Position numbers and translations under genes: made by a program | The notes under the pieces: model-generated | Databases searched by the model: none | What the model was told of the DNA's origin: nothing | Seen by the model: only the letters and a program-made list of their open reading frames with translations | In this document: positions 15,737-24,494 of the stretch, in pieces | Position numbering within the stretch: the stretch's first letter is position 1 | How the letters are laid out: the number at the start of each line of letters is the position of its first letter | Source: Pseudomonas sp. AL03 | GTDB lineage: Bacteria; Pseudomonadota; Gammaproteobacteria; Pseudomonadales; Pseudomonadaceae | Assembly (NCBI RefSeq): GCF_029960815.1 | Contig: NZ_JASBRE010000030.1 | Coordinates: 1-55,956, forward strand | Length of the DNA: 55,956 bases | Reading direction: 5' to 3'

Positions 15737-17638
15737 TCAGGCGCCGACGATCCCGCCATCTTCCCGGGAAATCGCCATCACCGAAGACCGTGGCTTGCCA
15801 TTCGGCAGATGCTCAGGGAACGTCGACCCACCGTTCTCCCCCGGATGCTGAATCCCGACAAACAAGGTTTTCTGGTCGGGCGAGAAGCTGATCCCCGTCA
15901 CCTCACAGCCCACCGGCCCGACCATGAAGCGCCGAATCTCTCCGGTTACCGGGTCAGCGCAGAGCATCTGATTGTTGCCCATACCCGCGAAATCACCGGC
16001 ATTGCTCGAGTCGCCATCGGTTTGAATCCACAACCGTCCGGCATCATCGAAAGCCAACCCATCCGGGCTGTTGAACATGTTCTGTGGCGTGATGTTCGAC
16101 GAACCGCCCTTCGGCGTGCCGGCGTGGACGCCCGGGTTACCGGCGACCACGAACAGATCCCAGGAAAAGCTTTTGGCACCGTGATCGTCACGGTCGGTGC
16201 GCCAGCGCAGAATCTGCCCATAGACGTTTTTCTCGCGCGGGTTAGGTCCGCCCACCGGCTGGCCATCCTCGCCACGCTTGGCGTTGTTGGTCAGCGTGCA
16301 ATACACCTGGCCATCCTTGGGGCTGACGACGATCCACTCCGGACGGTCCATACGCGTGGCTTTCACCACCGTGGCCGCGAGGCGCGCGTGAATCAGCACT
16401 TCGGCCTGACTGGCAAAACCGCTGCTGGCGTCGAGGCCGTTTTTGCCGTGGGTCAGCTCGACCCACTCGCCCTGGCCTTTCGGGTGATCGGCATTGCCGT
16501 CACCCGCGTCGAAACGCGCCACGTACAGAGTGCCGTGGTCCAGCAGGTCGCGGTTGGCCTTGGGGTTTTTGTGGTTGATCTTGTCGCGGCTGACGAATTT
16601 GTAGATGAACTCGCCGCGCTCGTCGTCGCCCATGTACACCACGGCGTGACCGTCATTGGTTTCGGCAAGGGCGGCGTTTTCATGTTTGAAACGACCCAGC
16701 GCGGTGCGTTTGACTGGCGTCGATTGCGGGTCGAACGGGTCGATTTCCACCACCCAGCCGTGACGGTTGAGTTCGTTGGGGTTTTTCGCCAAGTCGAAGC
16801 GCTCGTCGTGCGGGTGCCAGTTGATCTCTTTGCTGGCCGCCACCGCGCCGTAGCGTTTCTGCGCGGCGTCGAACTTTTGCTCGGCATTACTGCTGCCAAA
16901 GCAGTCGGTGAAGTTCTCTTCGCAGGTCAGATACGTGCCCCACGGCGTCTTGCCGTTGGCGCAGTTCTGGAAGGTGCCAAGGACGTTCTTGCCGTGTGGG
17001 TCGGCACTGGTTTTCAACAGCTCGTGGCCAGCGGCCGGGCCGCTCAGACTGATCGGCGCGTTGCCGTGAATGCGCCGGTTGTAGCGCGAGCCCTGGACGA
17101 AATGCCACTGGCCGTTCTTGCGCTGCACTTCGATCACTGACACGCCTTCACAGGCCAACGCCTTGCGCACGTCTGCAGCCGACTGCGGCATGCCGCCGTG
17201 AGCGTAGAGGTAGCGATAGTTGGTGTATTCGTTGTTGATCGCCATCAGCGCCCGGTTGTTGTCATCGGGGAATTCGAACAGGCTCATGCCGTCGTTGTTG
17301 TCGCCGAACTGGATTTCCTGATGCTCGGCCGTGCCGTTGCCACTCGCGTCGAACGCCGGGCCGTTGTTCTGCAGGGGCTGCCCCCAGCTGATCAACACCG
17401 AAGATGTGTAGCCTGGCGGCAGGCTGATGGCGTCGCTGGTGGCGGCGGAAATACTGTCAAAACCCAACAGTTTGCTGGAGCCGGCGCTGACGCTGGCGGC
17501 CAGCACGCTGCGGCTCAGCAGGTTGCCACCCAGGAACATTGCTGCACCGCAAAGGGCGCCGGCGCTGATGAAGCCTCGACGGCTGAGGCCGACCATATTC
17601 TCGAGGTCGGTGGATTGGTTGTCTTCTAATAGGCTCAT
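15737..17638 (-). CDS. PhoX-family (DUF839) phosphatase, Tat-exported
   Basis: A 633-residue protein with a twin-arginine signal: GLSRRGFISAGALCGAAMFLGG near residues 17-38 carries SRRGFI. The mature part shows the DUF839/PhoX fold: PPGYTSSVLISWGQPL, LMAINNEYTN, WGTYLTCEENFTDCFG, GWVVEIDPFD, ENAALAETNDGHAVVYMGDDERGEFIYKFVS, FNSPDGLAFDDAGRLWIQTDGD and GCEVTGISFSPDQKTLFVGIQHPG. PhoX enzymes are Ca/Fe-dependent periplasmic or extracellular alkaline phosphatases induced by phosphate limitation; no Pho box was identified upstream. ATG 17638 (GGGAG before it) replaces a start ten codons upstream. The gene follows modE, with a gap of about 58 bp. Confidence 0.9.
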   Translation of the reverse strand: MSLLEDNQSTDLENMVGLSRRGFISAGALCGAAMFLGGNLLSRSVLAASVSAGSSKLLGFDSISAATSDAISLPPGYTSSVLISWGQPLQNNGPAFDASGNGTAEHQEIQFGDNNDGMSLFEFPDDNNRALMAINNEYTNYRYLYAHGGMPQSAADVRKALACEGVSVIEVQRKNGQWHFVQGSRYNRRIHGNAPISLSGPAAGHELLKTSADPHGKNVLGTFQNCANGKTPWGTYLTCEENFTDCFGSSNAEQKFDAAQKRYGAVAASKEINWHPHDERFDLAKNPNELNRHGWVVEIDPFDPQSTPVKRTALGRFKHENAALAETNDGHAVVYMGDDERGEFIYKFVSRDKINHKNPKANRDLLDHGTLYVARFDAGDGNADHPKGQGEWVELTHGKNGLDASSGFASQAEVLIHARLAATVVKATRMDRPEWIVVSPKDGQVYCTLTNNAKRGEDGQPVGGPNPREKNVYGQILRWRTDRDDHGAKSFSWDLFVVAGNPGVHAGTPKGGSSNITPQNMFNSPDGLAFDDAGRLWIQTDGDSSNAGDFAGMGNNQMLCADPVTGEIRRFMVGPVGCEVTGISFSPDQKTLFVGIQHPGENGGSTFPEHLPNGKPRSSVMAISREDGGIVGA

Positions 17639-17696
17639 ATCAAGCTCCCTGCGGGTTTTTGCAGTCACCTTAAAGCGCGTTAATGACGCTAATGTT

Positions 17697-18461
17697 TCAG
17701 AGCGGTGTACCGAGCAAGATGTTGGACGGCGCGAATTGCACCCGCACCGGTTTATCGGCGGCGAGGCCGAGGGTTTTCAAGTGCAGCGGTTCGGCCAGCG
17801 CGCACAGTGTCTGGCCGTTGGGCAAGCCGACGCGCACTTCGCTGGGGCCGTTCTCGGCGTCGAGAATTTCTTCGATGATGCCCGCCAGGCAATTGTGTCC
17901 CGGCGTTGCGTCGTCCTCGATACCCAGCAGGTCGAGCCAACCAGCCTTGATCAGGGCGACCACTTCGGTGCCGGTTTCCAATTCCAGCCGCAGAGTGCTG
18001 TCGTGGGTGATCTGCGCATCGATGGTCAAGCCTTCTGCCAATTCAAGACGAATCCGGTCGTTGTGCCCTTGGTTATCGATCGCCACAACCTTGCCATGCA
18101 ATTGATTGCGCGCGCTGGTTCTGAGCATCAGCCGACCGAGCAGGTCCAAGTCGCTGGCATCTTCGGCGGCTTCCAGCACCTGAGCCTGCAAGGCTTGCAG
18201 CTTTTGATACAGGCGCAATACGCGCTCGCCTTCGCTGGAGAGTTTGGCGCCGCCACCGCCCTTACCGCCGACACTGCGCTCCACCAACGGCTTTTGCGCG
18301 AGGTTGTTCAACTCATCGATGGCGTCCCAGGCCGCTTTGTAACTCAGGCCCGCGCTTTTGGCGGCGCGGGTGATCGAGCCCTGTTCGGCGATGTGCTGCA
18401 GTAACGCGATGCGCTGTGGACGACGGACGATGTGCTGGGACAACAACGTAGGCAAGGACAT
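17697..18461 (-). CDS. modE: ModE-type molybdate-responsive regulator
   Basis: A 254-residue protein. The N-terminal winged helix is LysR-like (about 15-110: RIALLQHIAEQGSITRAAKSAGLSYKAAWDAIDELNNL, then VGGKGGGGAKLSSEGERVL, the ModE hallmark). Two TOBE/Mop domains follow (about 122-185, SARNQLHGKVVAI; about 192-254), which bind molybdate. It normally controls modABC and molybdoenzyme genes, but no mod genes lie here, so it is an orphan at this site. It reads toward the PhoX-type gene on the same strand. Confidence 0.88.
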   Translation of the reverse strand: MSLPTLLSQHIVRRPQRIALLQHIAEQGSITRAAKSAGLSYKAAWDAIDELNNLAQKPLVERSVGGKGGGGAKLSSEGERVLRLYQKLQALQAQVLEAAEDASDLDLLGRLMLRTSARNQLHGKVVAIDNQGHNDRIRLELAEGLTIDAQITHDSTLRLELETGTEVVALIKAGWLDLLGIEDDATPGHNCLAGIIEEILDAENGPSEVRVGLPNGQTLCALAEPLHLKTLGLAADKPVRVQFAPSNILLGTPL

Positions 18462-18524
18462 GGCAAGACGCTTTGGGCTGTGGCGATGAGAAGGACGTTG
18501 GCGGCTTGGGGCCCGGGAGTCAAG

Positions 18525-19265
18525 TCAGGGCACATCGCCGGGTTTGGGTGTGCGGGCCAGGCAATAGACGTCCACCCGCGCAGCGCCGGCGTCCATCAAC
18601 AGCCGAGCGAGGGCCTGGGCTGTGGCGCCGGTGGTGAGCACGTCGTCGACCACTGCCAAATGTCGACCCTTGATGGACGCATCGGGCGTAAGAGTGAAGG
18701 CATTGCGCAGGTTTTTTTTGCGGGCGTCGGCATTCAGCTCCTGTTGCGCGCGGGTGTCCTGAATCCTCAACAGCAGCGTTTCATCACAAGGAATGTCGAG
18801 GCTGGCGCTGAGCCAGCGGGCCAGCATTGCGGCCTGATTGAAACCCCGTTGGCGCAGGCGCCTGGCGGCCAGCGGCACCGGGACCAGAGCGTCGGGCCGT
18901 TCTAGATCCTCATCGAAGCAATTTTGCAGGAATTGCGCGAGAAGTTCGGCGAGCAGGCGGCCAAACGGCCACTTCGCAGAATGTTTGAAGCGCATGATCA
19001 ACGTGTCTACCGGAAAGCTGTACGTCCATGGCGCGGCCACTCGCTCGAAGGCGGGCGGTTGTTTCAGGCATTGGCCACAGGTCAGGCCTGCGGTGGGCAG
19101 CGGCAGCGCGCAGGTTTGGCAATGATCGCCAAGCCAGGGCAGATCGGTTTCGCACGCCATGCAGATGGGCGTGGGTCCTTCGGTTGCTTCACTGCAGAGT
19201 AAACAGTGTTGGTCATTGTTTAACCAGATGTAGACCGGTCCTGCGTATCGTGGTTGACAGCGCAT
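18525..19265 (-). CDS. ComF-family phosphoribosyltransferase-like protein
   Basis: A 246-residue ComF/GntX protein. The N-terminal double zinc region has CLLC, CMAC, CQTCALPLP and CGQC; then a middle FKHSAKWPFGRLLAELL and the PRTase part PDALVPVPLAARRLRQRGFNQAAMLARWL, with the PRPP loop VVDDVLTTGATAQAL near residue 210. ComF assists DNA uptake in naturally competent bacteria, and GntX in gluconate growth; its enzymatic role is not settled. It stands divergent to bioB, a common pseudomonad arrangement, with only 91 bp between starts. Confidence 0.9.
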   Translation of the reverse strand: MRCQPRYAGPVYIWLNNDQHCLLCSEATEGPTPICMACETDLPWLGDHCQTCALPLPTAGLTCGQCLKQPPAFERVAAPWTYSFPVDTLIMRFKHSAKWPFGRLLAELLAQFLQNCFDEDLERPDALVPVPLAARRLRQRGFNQAAMLARWLSASLDIPCDETLLLRIQDTRAQQELNADARKKNLRNAFTLTPDASIKGRHLAVVDDVLTTGATAQALARLLMDAGAARVDVYCLARTPKPGDVP

Positions 19266-19280
19266 CGCTCTTCCTTAAAT
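19254..19280 (+). promoter_or_regulatory. Probable sigma-70 promoter of the bio operon
   Basis: A perfect -35 TTGACA at 19254-19259 is followed by TTAAAT (19275-19280, 15-bp spacer) or TAAATA one base on. It lies about 75 bp before bioB and overlaps the first codons of the divergent ComF-type gene. A BirA-like operator was not recognised. Confidence 0.5.
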
Positions 19281-19356
19281 ATGCCGAACATCCGTGTCGC
19301 GTCTGTGGGTATTCCATTCCCCAGCCGCAAGCCATGCATAAAACAAGGAAACGCCC

Positions 19357-20412
19357 ATGAGCGCCAGCACCACTGCAACCCTGCGTCATGACTGGTCTTT
19401 GGCCGAAGTCAAAGCACTCTTCGTTCAGCCATTCAACGACCTGTTGTTCCAGGCGCAGACGGTGCACCGCGCACATTTCGACGCCAACCGGGTCCAGGTG
19501 TCGACGCTGCTGTCGATCAAAACCGGCGCCTGCCCGGAAGATTGCAAATATTGTCCGCAGTCCGGTCACTACAACACCGGCCTGGAAAAAGAAAAACTGA
19601 TGGAAGTGCAGAAGGTCCTCGAAGAGGCCGCTCGCGCCAAGGCCATCGGTTCGACCCGTTTCTGCATGGGCGCGGCGTGGAAGCACCCGTCGGTTAAAGA
19701 CATGCCGTATGTACTGGAAATGGTCAAAGGCGTGAAAGCCATGGGCCTGGAAACCTGCATGACCCTCGGTCGTCTGGATCAGGATCAGACCGAAGCGCTG
19801 GCCCAAGCCGGCCTCGACTACTACAACCACAACCTCGATACCTCGCCTGAGTTCTACGGCAGCATCATCACCACCCGCACTTACAGCGAGCGCCTGCAGA
19901 CCCTGGCCTACGTGCGTGACTCGGGAATGAAGATCTGCTCCGGCGGGATCCTCGGCATGGGCGAGTCGCTTGATGACCGCGCCAATCTGCTGATCCAGCT
20001 GGCCAACCTGCCAGAGCATCCTGAGTCGGTGCCAATCAACATGCTGGTGAAAGTCGCCGGTACGCCGCTGGAAAACGCCGACGATATCGACCCGTTCGAC
20101 TTCATCCGCATGCTTGCTGTCGCCCGCATCCTGATGCCGCAATCCCACGTGCGCCTGTCCGCCGGCCGCGAAGCGATGAACGAGCAGATGCAGGCCCTGG
20201 CGTTCTTCGCCGGTGCCAACTCGATTTTCTACGGCGATAAATTGCTGACCACCGTCAACCCGCAGGCCGACAAGGACATGCAACTGTTCGGGCGCTTAGG
20301 GATCCTGCCGGAAGCGCGCGAAGAGCACGCTGACGAAGTCCATCAGGCGGCTATCGAGCAGGCGTTGGTTGAGCAGAAGAGCAGCGAGCAGTTTTATAAC
20401 GCTGCGGTCTGA
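19357..20412 (+). CDS. bioB: Biotin synthase
   Basis: A 351-residue radical-SAM enzyme that inserts sulfur into dethiobiotin, the last step of biotin synthesis. The 4Fe-4S cluster motif is C59-x3-C63-x2-C66 (GACPEDCKYCPQSG). Other BioB marks are FCMGAAWKHPS, GLETCMTLG, DYYNHNLDTSPEFYG, KICSGGILGMGES, INMLVKVAGTPLE and ARILMPQSHVRLSAGRE with the Arg ligand of the 2Fe-2S cluster, plus ANSIFYGDKLLTT. AAGGAAA sits before the ATG. It is the first gene of bioBFHCD; bioA lies elsewhere. Confidence 0.98.
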   Translation: MSASTTATLRHDWSLAEVKALFVQPFNDLLFQAQTVHRAHFDANRVQVSTLLSIKTGACPEDCKYCPQSGHYNTGLEKEKLMEVQKVLEEAARAKAIGSTRFCMGAAWKHPSVKDMPYVLEMVKGVKAMGLETCMTLGRLDQDQTEALAQAGLDYYNHNLDTSPEFYGSIITTRTYSERLQTLAYVRDSGMKICSGGILGMGESLDDRANLLIQLANLPEHPESVPINMLVKVAGTPLENADDIDPFDFIRMLAVARILMPQSHVRLSAGREAMNEQMQALAFFAGANSIFYGDKLLTTVNPQADKDMQLFGRLGILPEAREEHADEVHQAAIEQALVEQKSSEQFYNAAV

Positions 20413-20421
20413 CTTCCCCCG

Positions 20422-20457
20422 CCCTGTAGGAGCGAGCGGTTCGGCGTTCCTACAGGG
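20422..20457. repeat. Short REP-derived inverted repeat between bioB and bioF
   Basis: CCCTGTAGGAGCG (20422-20434) faces CGTTCCTACAGGG (20445-20457), pairing at 12 of 13 positions. The core TGTAGGAGCGAG is that of the larger REP pairs; here only a half-unit remains. It could modulate bioB/bioF message processing. Confidence 0.7.
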
Positions 20458-20489
20458 ATCGTGTGTTTTTTCTTACTCGCGAGGCCTGC

Positions 20490-21668
20490 ATGTCTTTCGA
20501 TCTCGCCGCGCGCCTTGCTGCCCGTCGTGCCGAAAATCTTTATCGCCATCGCCCATTGCTCGAAAGCCCTCAAGGCCCGGAAGTGGTGGTTGATGGTCAG
20601 CCGTTGCTGGCGTTCTGTAACAACGACTACCTGGGCCTCGCCAATCACCCGCAAGTGATCGAAGCCTGGCGCGCCGGAGCAACTCGTTGGGGCGTCGGCG
20701 GCGGGGCGTCGCATTTGGTCATCGGCCACAGCAGCCCGCATCACGCGCTGGAAGAGGCCTTGGCCGATTTCACCGGTCGCCCGCGCGCGCTGTTGTTCAC
20801 CACGGGGTACATGGCCAACCTCGGCGCGGTCACCGCGCTGGTCGGGCAGGGCGATACGGTGCTGGAAGACCGGCTCAATCACGCGTCGTTGCTGGATGCG
20901 GGGCTGTTGTCCGGTGCGCGCTTCAATCGCTACCTGCACAACGACGCGGCGAGTCTGGCCAAGCGTCTCGAGAAGGCGACCGGCAACACTCTGATCGTCA
21001 CCGACGGCGTGTTCAGCATGGACGGCGACATCGCCGACCTGCCGGCGCTGGCTCGGGAGGCAAAAGCCAAAGGTGCATGGTTGATGGTCGATGACGCTCA
21101 CGGGTTTGGTCCGCTGGGCGCCCATGGCGGCGGGATTGTCGAGCATTTCGGCCTGAGTCAGGAAGACGTGCCGGTATTGGTCGGCACCCTCGGCAAGGCG
21201 TTCGGTACGGCCGGGGCTTTTGTGGCTGGCAGCGAGGAGCTGATCGAGAGCCTGATCCAGTTCGCCCGTCCCTACATTTACACCACCAGCCAGCCGCCGG
21301 CGCTGGCTTGCGCGACGCTGAAAAGCCTTGAACTGCTGCGTAGCGAACACTGGCGACGTGAGCATCTGAAAACGCTGATCTGCCAATTCCGCCACGGTGC
21401 CGAGCAGATCGGCCTGGAGTTGATGGACAGCTTCACGCCGATCCAACCGATCATGATCGGCGATGCCGGGCGTGCGGTTCGACTGTCGCAGATGTTGCGC
21501 GAACGCGGTCTGATGGTGACGGCGATCCGCCCACCGACCGTGCCCGCCGGCAGCGCTCGTCTGCGCGTGACCCTGACCGCCGCCCACAGCGAGGCGCAGG
21601 TGCAGCTATTGTTAAAGGGACTGGCCGATTGTTTTCAACAACTTGGACCGGAGCCAAGCCATGCGTAA
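20490..21668 (+). CDS. bioF: 8-amino-7-oxononanoate synthase
   Basis: A 392-residue PLP enzyme that condenses pimeloyl-ACP with L-alanine. The PLP lysine is K236 (VGTLGKAFGTAGAF), at the same position as in E. coli BioF. Also seen are FCNNDYLGLANHP, GGGASHLVIGHSSPHHALE, LLFTTGYMANLG, HASLLDAGLLSGA, VFSMDGDIADLP and VDDAHGFGPLG (the Asp that holds the pyridine nitrogen). ATG 20490, preceded by GAGG, is preferred to a start nine codons upstream inside the spacer. The stop overlaps bioH by eight bases. Confidence 0.97.
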   Translation: MSFDLAARLAARRAENLYRHRPLLESPQGPEVVVDGQPLLAFCNNDYLGLANHPQVIEAWRAGATRWGVGGGASHLVIGHSSPHHALEEALADFTGRPRALLFTTGYMANLGAVTALVGQGDTVLEDRLNHASLLDAGLLSGARFNRYLHNDAASLAKRLEKATGNTLIVTDGVFSMDGDIADLPALAREAKAKGAWLMVDDAHGFGPLGAHGGGIVEHFGLSQEDVPVLVGTLGKAFGTAGAFVAGSEELIESLIQFARPYIYTTSQPPALACATLKSLELLRSEHWRREHLKTLICQFRHGAEQIGLELMDSFTPIQPIMIGDAGRAVRLSQMLRERGLMVTAIRPPTVPAGSARLRVTLTAAHSEAQVQLLLKGLADCFQQLGPEPSHA

Positions 21669-22392
21669 TCGTTTGATTCTGCTACCCGGCTGGGGTCTCG
21701 GGATTTCTCCTCTGGAGCCCTTGGCGGCCGCGTTACAAGGGCTGGATGAACACCTGCGGGTCGAGATCGAACCGTTGCCGGAACTGGAATCAAGCGATCT
21801 TGAGGAGTGGCTTGATGAGTTGGATTCGACGGTGCCACAGGATGTCTGGCTCGGTGGCTGGTCCCTGGGCGGTATGCTCGCTTCCGAGTTGGCGGCGCGG
21901 CGCGGCGATCGTTGCTGCGGCTTGCTGACGCTGGCGAGCAATCCAAGCTTCGTGGCTTGGGCTGGCTGGACCAATGCCATGCACGAAGAGGATTTCACTG
22001 CGTTCCTTAACGCCTGTCGTCTTGACCCAGGCGCGACCTTGAAACGCTTCAGCCTGCTTTGCTCCCAAGGATCTACTGACCCGCGGTCGCTTGCTCGGCT
22101 TTTATTAGCGGCAGCCCCCAAAACTACGGCACCTGTGCTGCTCAGTGGCTTGGAACTGTTGGGTGGGTTGGGCACGCGTCAGGCCTTACTGGACTTTCAA
22201 GGGCCGCAACTGCATTTGTTCGCCGGCCTCGACGGGCTAGTCCCGGCAGAAGCTGCCGGGGAGCTTTTGGCGCTACTGCCGGACGTCGAAATCGGTCTGA
22301 TTGAGCAGGCCAGTCACGCGTTTCTCCTGGAAGACCCCCACGGTGTGGCGGGGGCGATCCAGGCCTTTTTGCATGAGTTCGGTGATGACTGA
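21661..22392 (+). CDS. bioH: Pimeloyl-ACP methyl ester esterase
   Basis: A 243-residue alpha/beta hydrolase that removes the methyl group from pimeloyl-ACP methyl ester. The catalytic triad can be read as S68 (GGWSLGGML), D191 (LFAGLDGLVP) and H219 (EQASHAFLLE). LLPGWGLGISPLEPLAAAL supplies the oxyanion-side loop. The start at 21661 overlaps bioF by eight bases and the stop overlaps bioC by eight bases, so the three genes are translationally linked. Confidence 0.94.
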   Translation: MRNRLILLPGWGLGISPLEPLAAALQGLDEHLRVEIEPLPELESSDLEEWLDELDSTVPQDVWLGGWSLGGMLASELAARRGDRCCGLLTLASNPSFVAWAGWTNAMHEEDFTAFLNACRLDPGATLKRFSLLCSQGSTDPRSLARLLLAAAPKTTAPVLLSGLELLGGLGTRQALLDFQGPQLHLFAGLDGLVPAEAAGELLALLPDVEIGLIEQASHAFLLEDPHGVAGAIQAFLHEFGDD

Positions 22393-23194
22393 TTTATCCC
22401 TTCCCAACCTGCCCGGCGGCTTGCCCGACAAACGCCAGGTGGCGGCATCCTTTTCCCGCGCGGCGGCGAGCTATGACAGCGTGGCCGAATTGCAGCGTGA
22501 TGTTGGCAGTGAATTGTCGAGTCGTTTGCCAGCGGACTTTGTGCCGGGTGTCTGGCTGGACCTGGGCTGCGGCACCGGGCATTTCAGCCGTGCATTGGGC
22601 GAGCGATTTCCTGCCAGTAACGGACTGGCATTGGATATCGCCGAAGGCATGCTCAATCACGCCCGGCCATTGGGGGGGGCAACGCATTTCATCGCAGGCG
22701 ATGCCGAGCGGTTGCCGTTGCAGGATTCGACCTGCGATTTGATCTTCTCCAGCCTGGCGGTGCAGTGGTGTGCAGACTTCGCCTCGGTGCTCAGTGAGGC
22801 GCATCGGGTGCTGAAACCGGGCGGAATTTTCGCGTTTGCTAGTCTGTGCGTGGGCACGTTGTTTGAGCTGCGTGACAGCTGGCGTCAGGTGGACGGCATG
22901 GTGCACGTCAACCGCTTCCGCGAGTTCGGGGTTTATCAACAGCTGTGCGCGGCCAGCGGTTTGAGCGTCGCAAGCCTGGAAACCCGACCGCACGTGTCGC
23001 ATTACCCGGATGTGCGCAGCCTGACCCATGAACTCAAGGCGCTGGGCGCGCACAACCTGAACCCCGGTCGGCCGGGTGGTTTGACCGGCAGGGCGCGGAT
23101 CCTCGGCTTGATCGAGGCTTATGAGCAATTTCGTCAGGCCGAAGGTCTGCCGGCGACTTATCAAGTGGTGTACGCCGTTTTGGAGAAACCCTAA
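22385..23194 (+). CDS. bioC: Malonyl-ACP O-methyltransferase
   Basis: A 269-residue class I SAM methyltransferase that starts pimelate synthesis by methylating malonyl-ACP. Motif I is VWLDLGCGTGHFSRAL; later motifs are LALDIAEGML, FIAGDAERLPLQDSTCDLIFSSLAVQW and AHRVLKPGGIFAF. KRQVAASFSRAAASYDSVAELQ at the N-terminus is typical of BioC. The start at 22385 overlaps bioH, and the stop shares one base with the bioD start (TAATG). A run of eight G lies at 22672-22679 inside the frame. Confidence 0.96.
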   Translation: MTDLSLPNLPGGLPDKRQVAASFSRAAASYDSVAELQRDVGSELSSRLPADFVPGVWLDLGCGTGHFSRALGERFPASNGLALDIAEGMLNHARPLGGATHFIAGDAERLPLQDSTCDLIFSSLAVQWCADFASVLSEAHRVLKPGGIFAFASLCVGTLFELRDSWRQVDGMVHVNRFREFGVYQQLCAASGLSVASLETRPHVSHYPDVRSLTHELKALGAHNLNPGRPGGLTGRARILGLIEAYEQFRQAEGLPATYQVVYAVLEKP

Positions 23195-23874
23195 TGAGCG
23201 CAGCGTATTTCATCACCGGTACGGACACCGATGTTGGCAAGACCACGGTTGCCGCAGGCTTGCTGCATGCCGCGCGGTTGGCGGGATTGAGTACGGCGGC
23301 GGGCAAGCCGGTCGCCTCCGGTTGCGATGTGACGCCCAAGGGCTTGCGCAATGCCGATGCATTGGCGTTGCTGGCGGAGTGTTCGATGCCTTTGACTTAT
23401 GCACAGGTCAACCCTGTGGCGTTCGAGCCCGCCATCGCTCCGCATCTGGCGGCACGGGAGGCCGGTGTGGCATTGACGGTGCAATCATTGTTGGCGCCCA
23501 TGCGGGAAATTCTCAATATGCAGGCGGATTTTACCTTGATCGAAGGTGCTGGCGGCTGGCGGGTGCCTTTGGCAGATCAGGATAATCTGTCGGACCTGGC
23601 GATGGCGCTGGATCTGCCGGTGATCCTGGTGGTGGGTGTGCGCCTGGGTTGCATCAACCATGCGCTGCTGACGGCTGAGGCAATTGCTCAGGACGGTTTG
23701 CAGTTGGCGGGGTGGGTGGCCAATATCATTGATGCGAAGACTTCACGTCTGGAAGAAAACCTTGCGACCCTGGCCGAGCGGATCCCGGCACCGTGCCTGG
23801 GGCGGGTGCCGAAACTCAAGTTGGTGACCGCCGAGGCGGTGGCCGAGCATCTTCAACTGGATTTGCTGGACTGA
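23194..23874 (+). CDS. bioD: Dethiobiotin synthetase
   Basis: A 226-residue ATPase that closes the ureido ring of dethiobiotin from DAPA and CO2. The P-loop is G9-T10-D11-T12-D13-V14-G15-K16-T17; the substrate and metal segments are AAGKPVASGCD, IEGAGGWRVPL and LVVGVRLGCINHALLTAEA. It is the last gene of the biotin operon and is coupled to bioC by a TAATG junction. About 120 bp separate it from the next gene. Confidence 0.97.
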   Translation: MSAAYFITGTDTDVGKTTVAAGLLHAARLAGLSTAAGKPVASGCDVTPKGLRNADALALLAECSMPLTYAQVNPVAFEPAIAPHLAAREAGVALTVQSLLAPMREILNMQADFTLIEGAGGWRVPLADQDNLSDLAMALDLPVILVVGVRLGCINHALLTAEAIAQDGLQLAGWVANIIDAKTSRLEENLATLAERIPAPCLGRVPKLKLVTAEAVAEHLQLDLLD

Positions 23875-23995
23875 AATTTTTTGGGTGGGCTTTAACTATG
23901 ACAAGGCACTGTGCCATTAGTGTTTTTGTCGGGCCTTTTGCCGGCGGGTCTGGTTCAATGGCTGCTGTTGATCCTTTGCAAGGACGAGTTCCCCC

Positions 23996-24292
23996 ATGGA
24001 AATCTCAGGAAACACCGCTTTTTATGCCGGTCTGAGCACTATTCAGACAGGGCAGAACCGTGTCGATCAAGCCTCTGGCCAGATCGCCAACACGACGATC
24101 GAGCGCTCGGTGACCAGCCAGTCTTCCGAGGCTCAGGTTGATCGTCTGCGTTCGGTAGATCGCAGTCAGCAGTCGGACCTGGCCAGTAACATGGTCGAGA
24201 TGTCCCAAGGTAAATTTCAGGTTGAGCTGGGTGTCAAAGTCGCCAAGGCATCCGACGAAGTGCTCGGTACGTTGATCGATACGTTCGCCTGA
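23996..24292 (+). CDS. Short flagellar-rod-like protein
   Basis: A 98-residue protein with no certain function. Its N-terminal third, NTAFYAGLSTIQTGQNRVDQASGQIANTT, resembles the first helix of flagellar rod and hook proteins (FlgB/C/G), including a QIANTT in the place of the family's N-x-ANxxT turn. The C-terminal third, SNMVEMSQGKFQVELGVKVAKASDEVLGTLIDT, resembles the terminal helix of FlgC/FlgG (M-x-Q-x-x-Y-x-x-x...D-x-M-L). The two would form a coiled pair without the beta core. P. aeruginosa has a hypothetical gene at the same place after bioD. A hairpin terminator closes the gene. AAGGA lies 12 bases before the ATG, a long spacing. Confidence 0.72.
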   Translation: MEISGNTAFYAGLSTIQTGQNRVDQASGQIANTTIERSVTSQSSEAQVDRLRSVDRSQQSDLASNMVEMSQGKFQVELGVKVAKASDEVLGTLIDTFA

Positions 24293-24316
24293 TCCCTCGC
24301 TCAATCCGCTTCTTCG

Positions 24317-24342
24317 ACGCCGCGACTTTTCGCGGCGTTTTT
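24317..24342 (+). terminator. Rho-independent terminator after the rod-like gene
   Basis: Stem ACGCCGCGA / TCGCGGCGT with a CTTT loop, followed by TTTT. It ends the bioBFHCD region transcripts 25 bases behind the rod-like gene's stop. Confidence 0.88.
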
Positions 24343-24494
24343 CTGCGTAAGTCTTTCTCGCTCAACTAATCTTTCCTGCACAGCGTGTTGCTCAGTCAAC
24401 GGTGTTGCCCTGCGCTGTGCCCGGTATTCCCACGGCGTGATGACGAATGGCAAAAGATCGGCGCTTGACAAGATTTAGGCGTAAACGTATGTTT

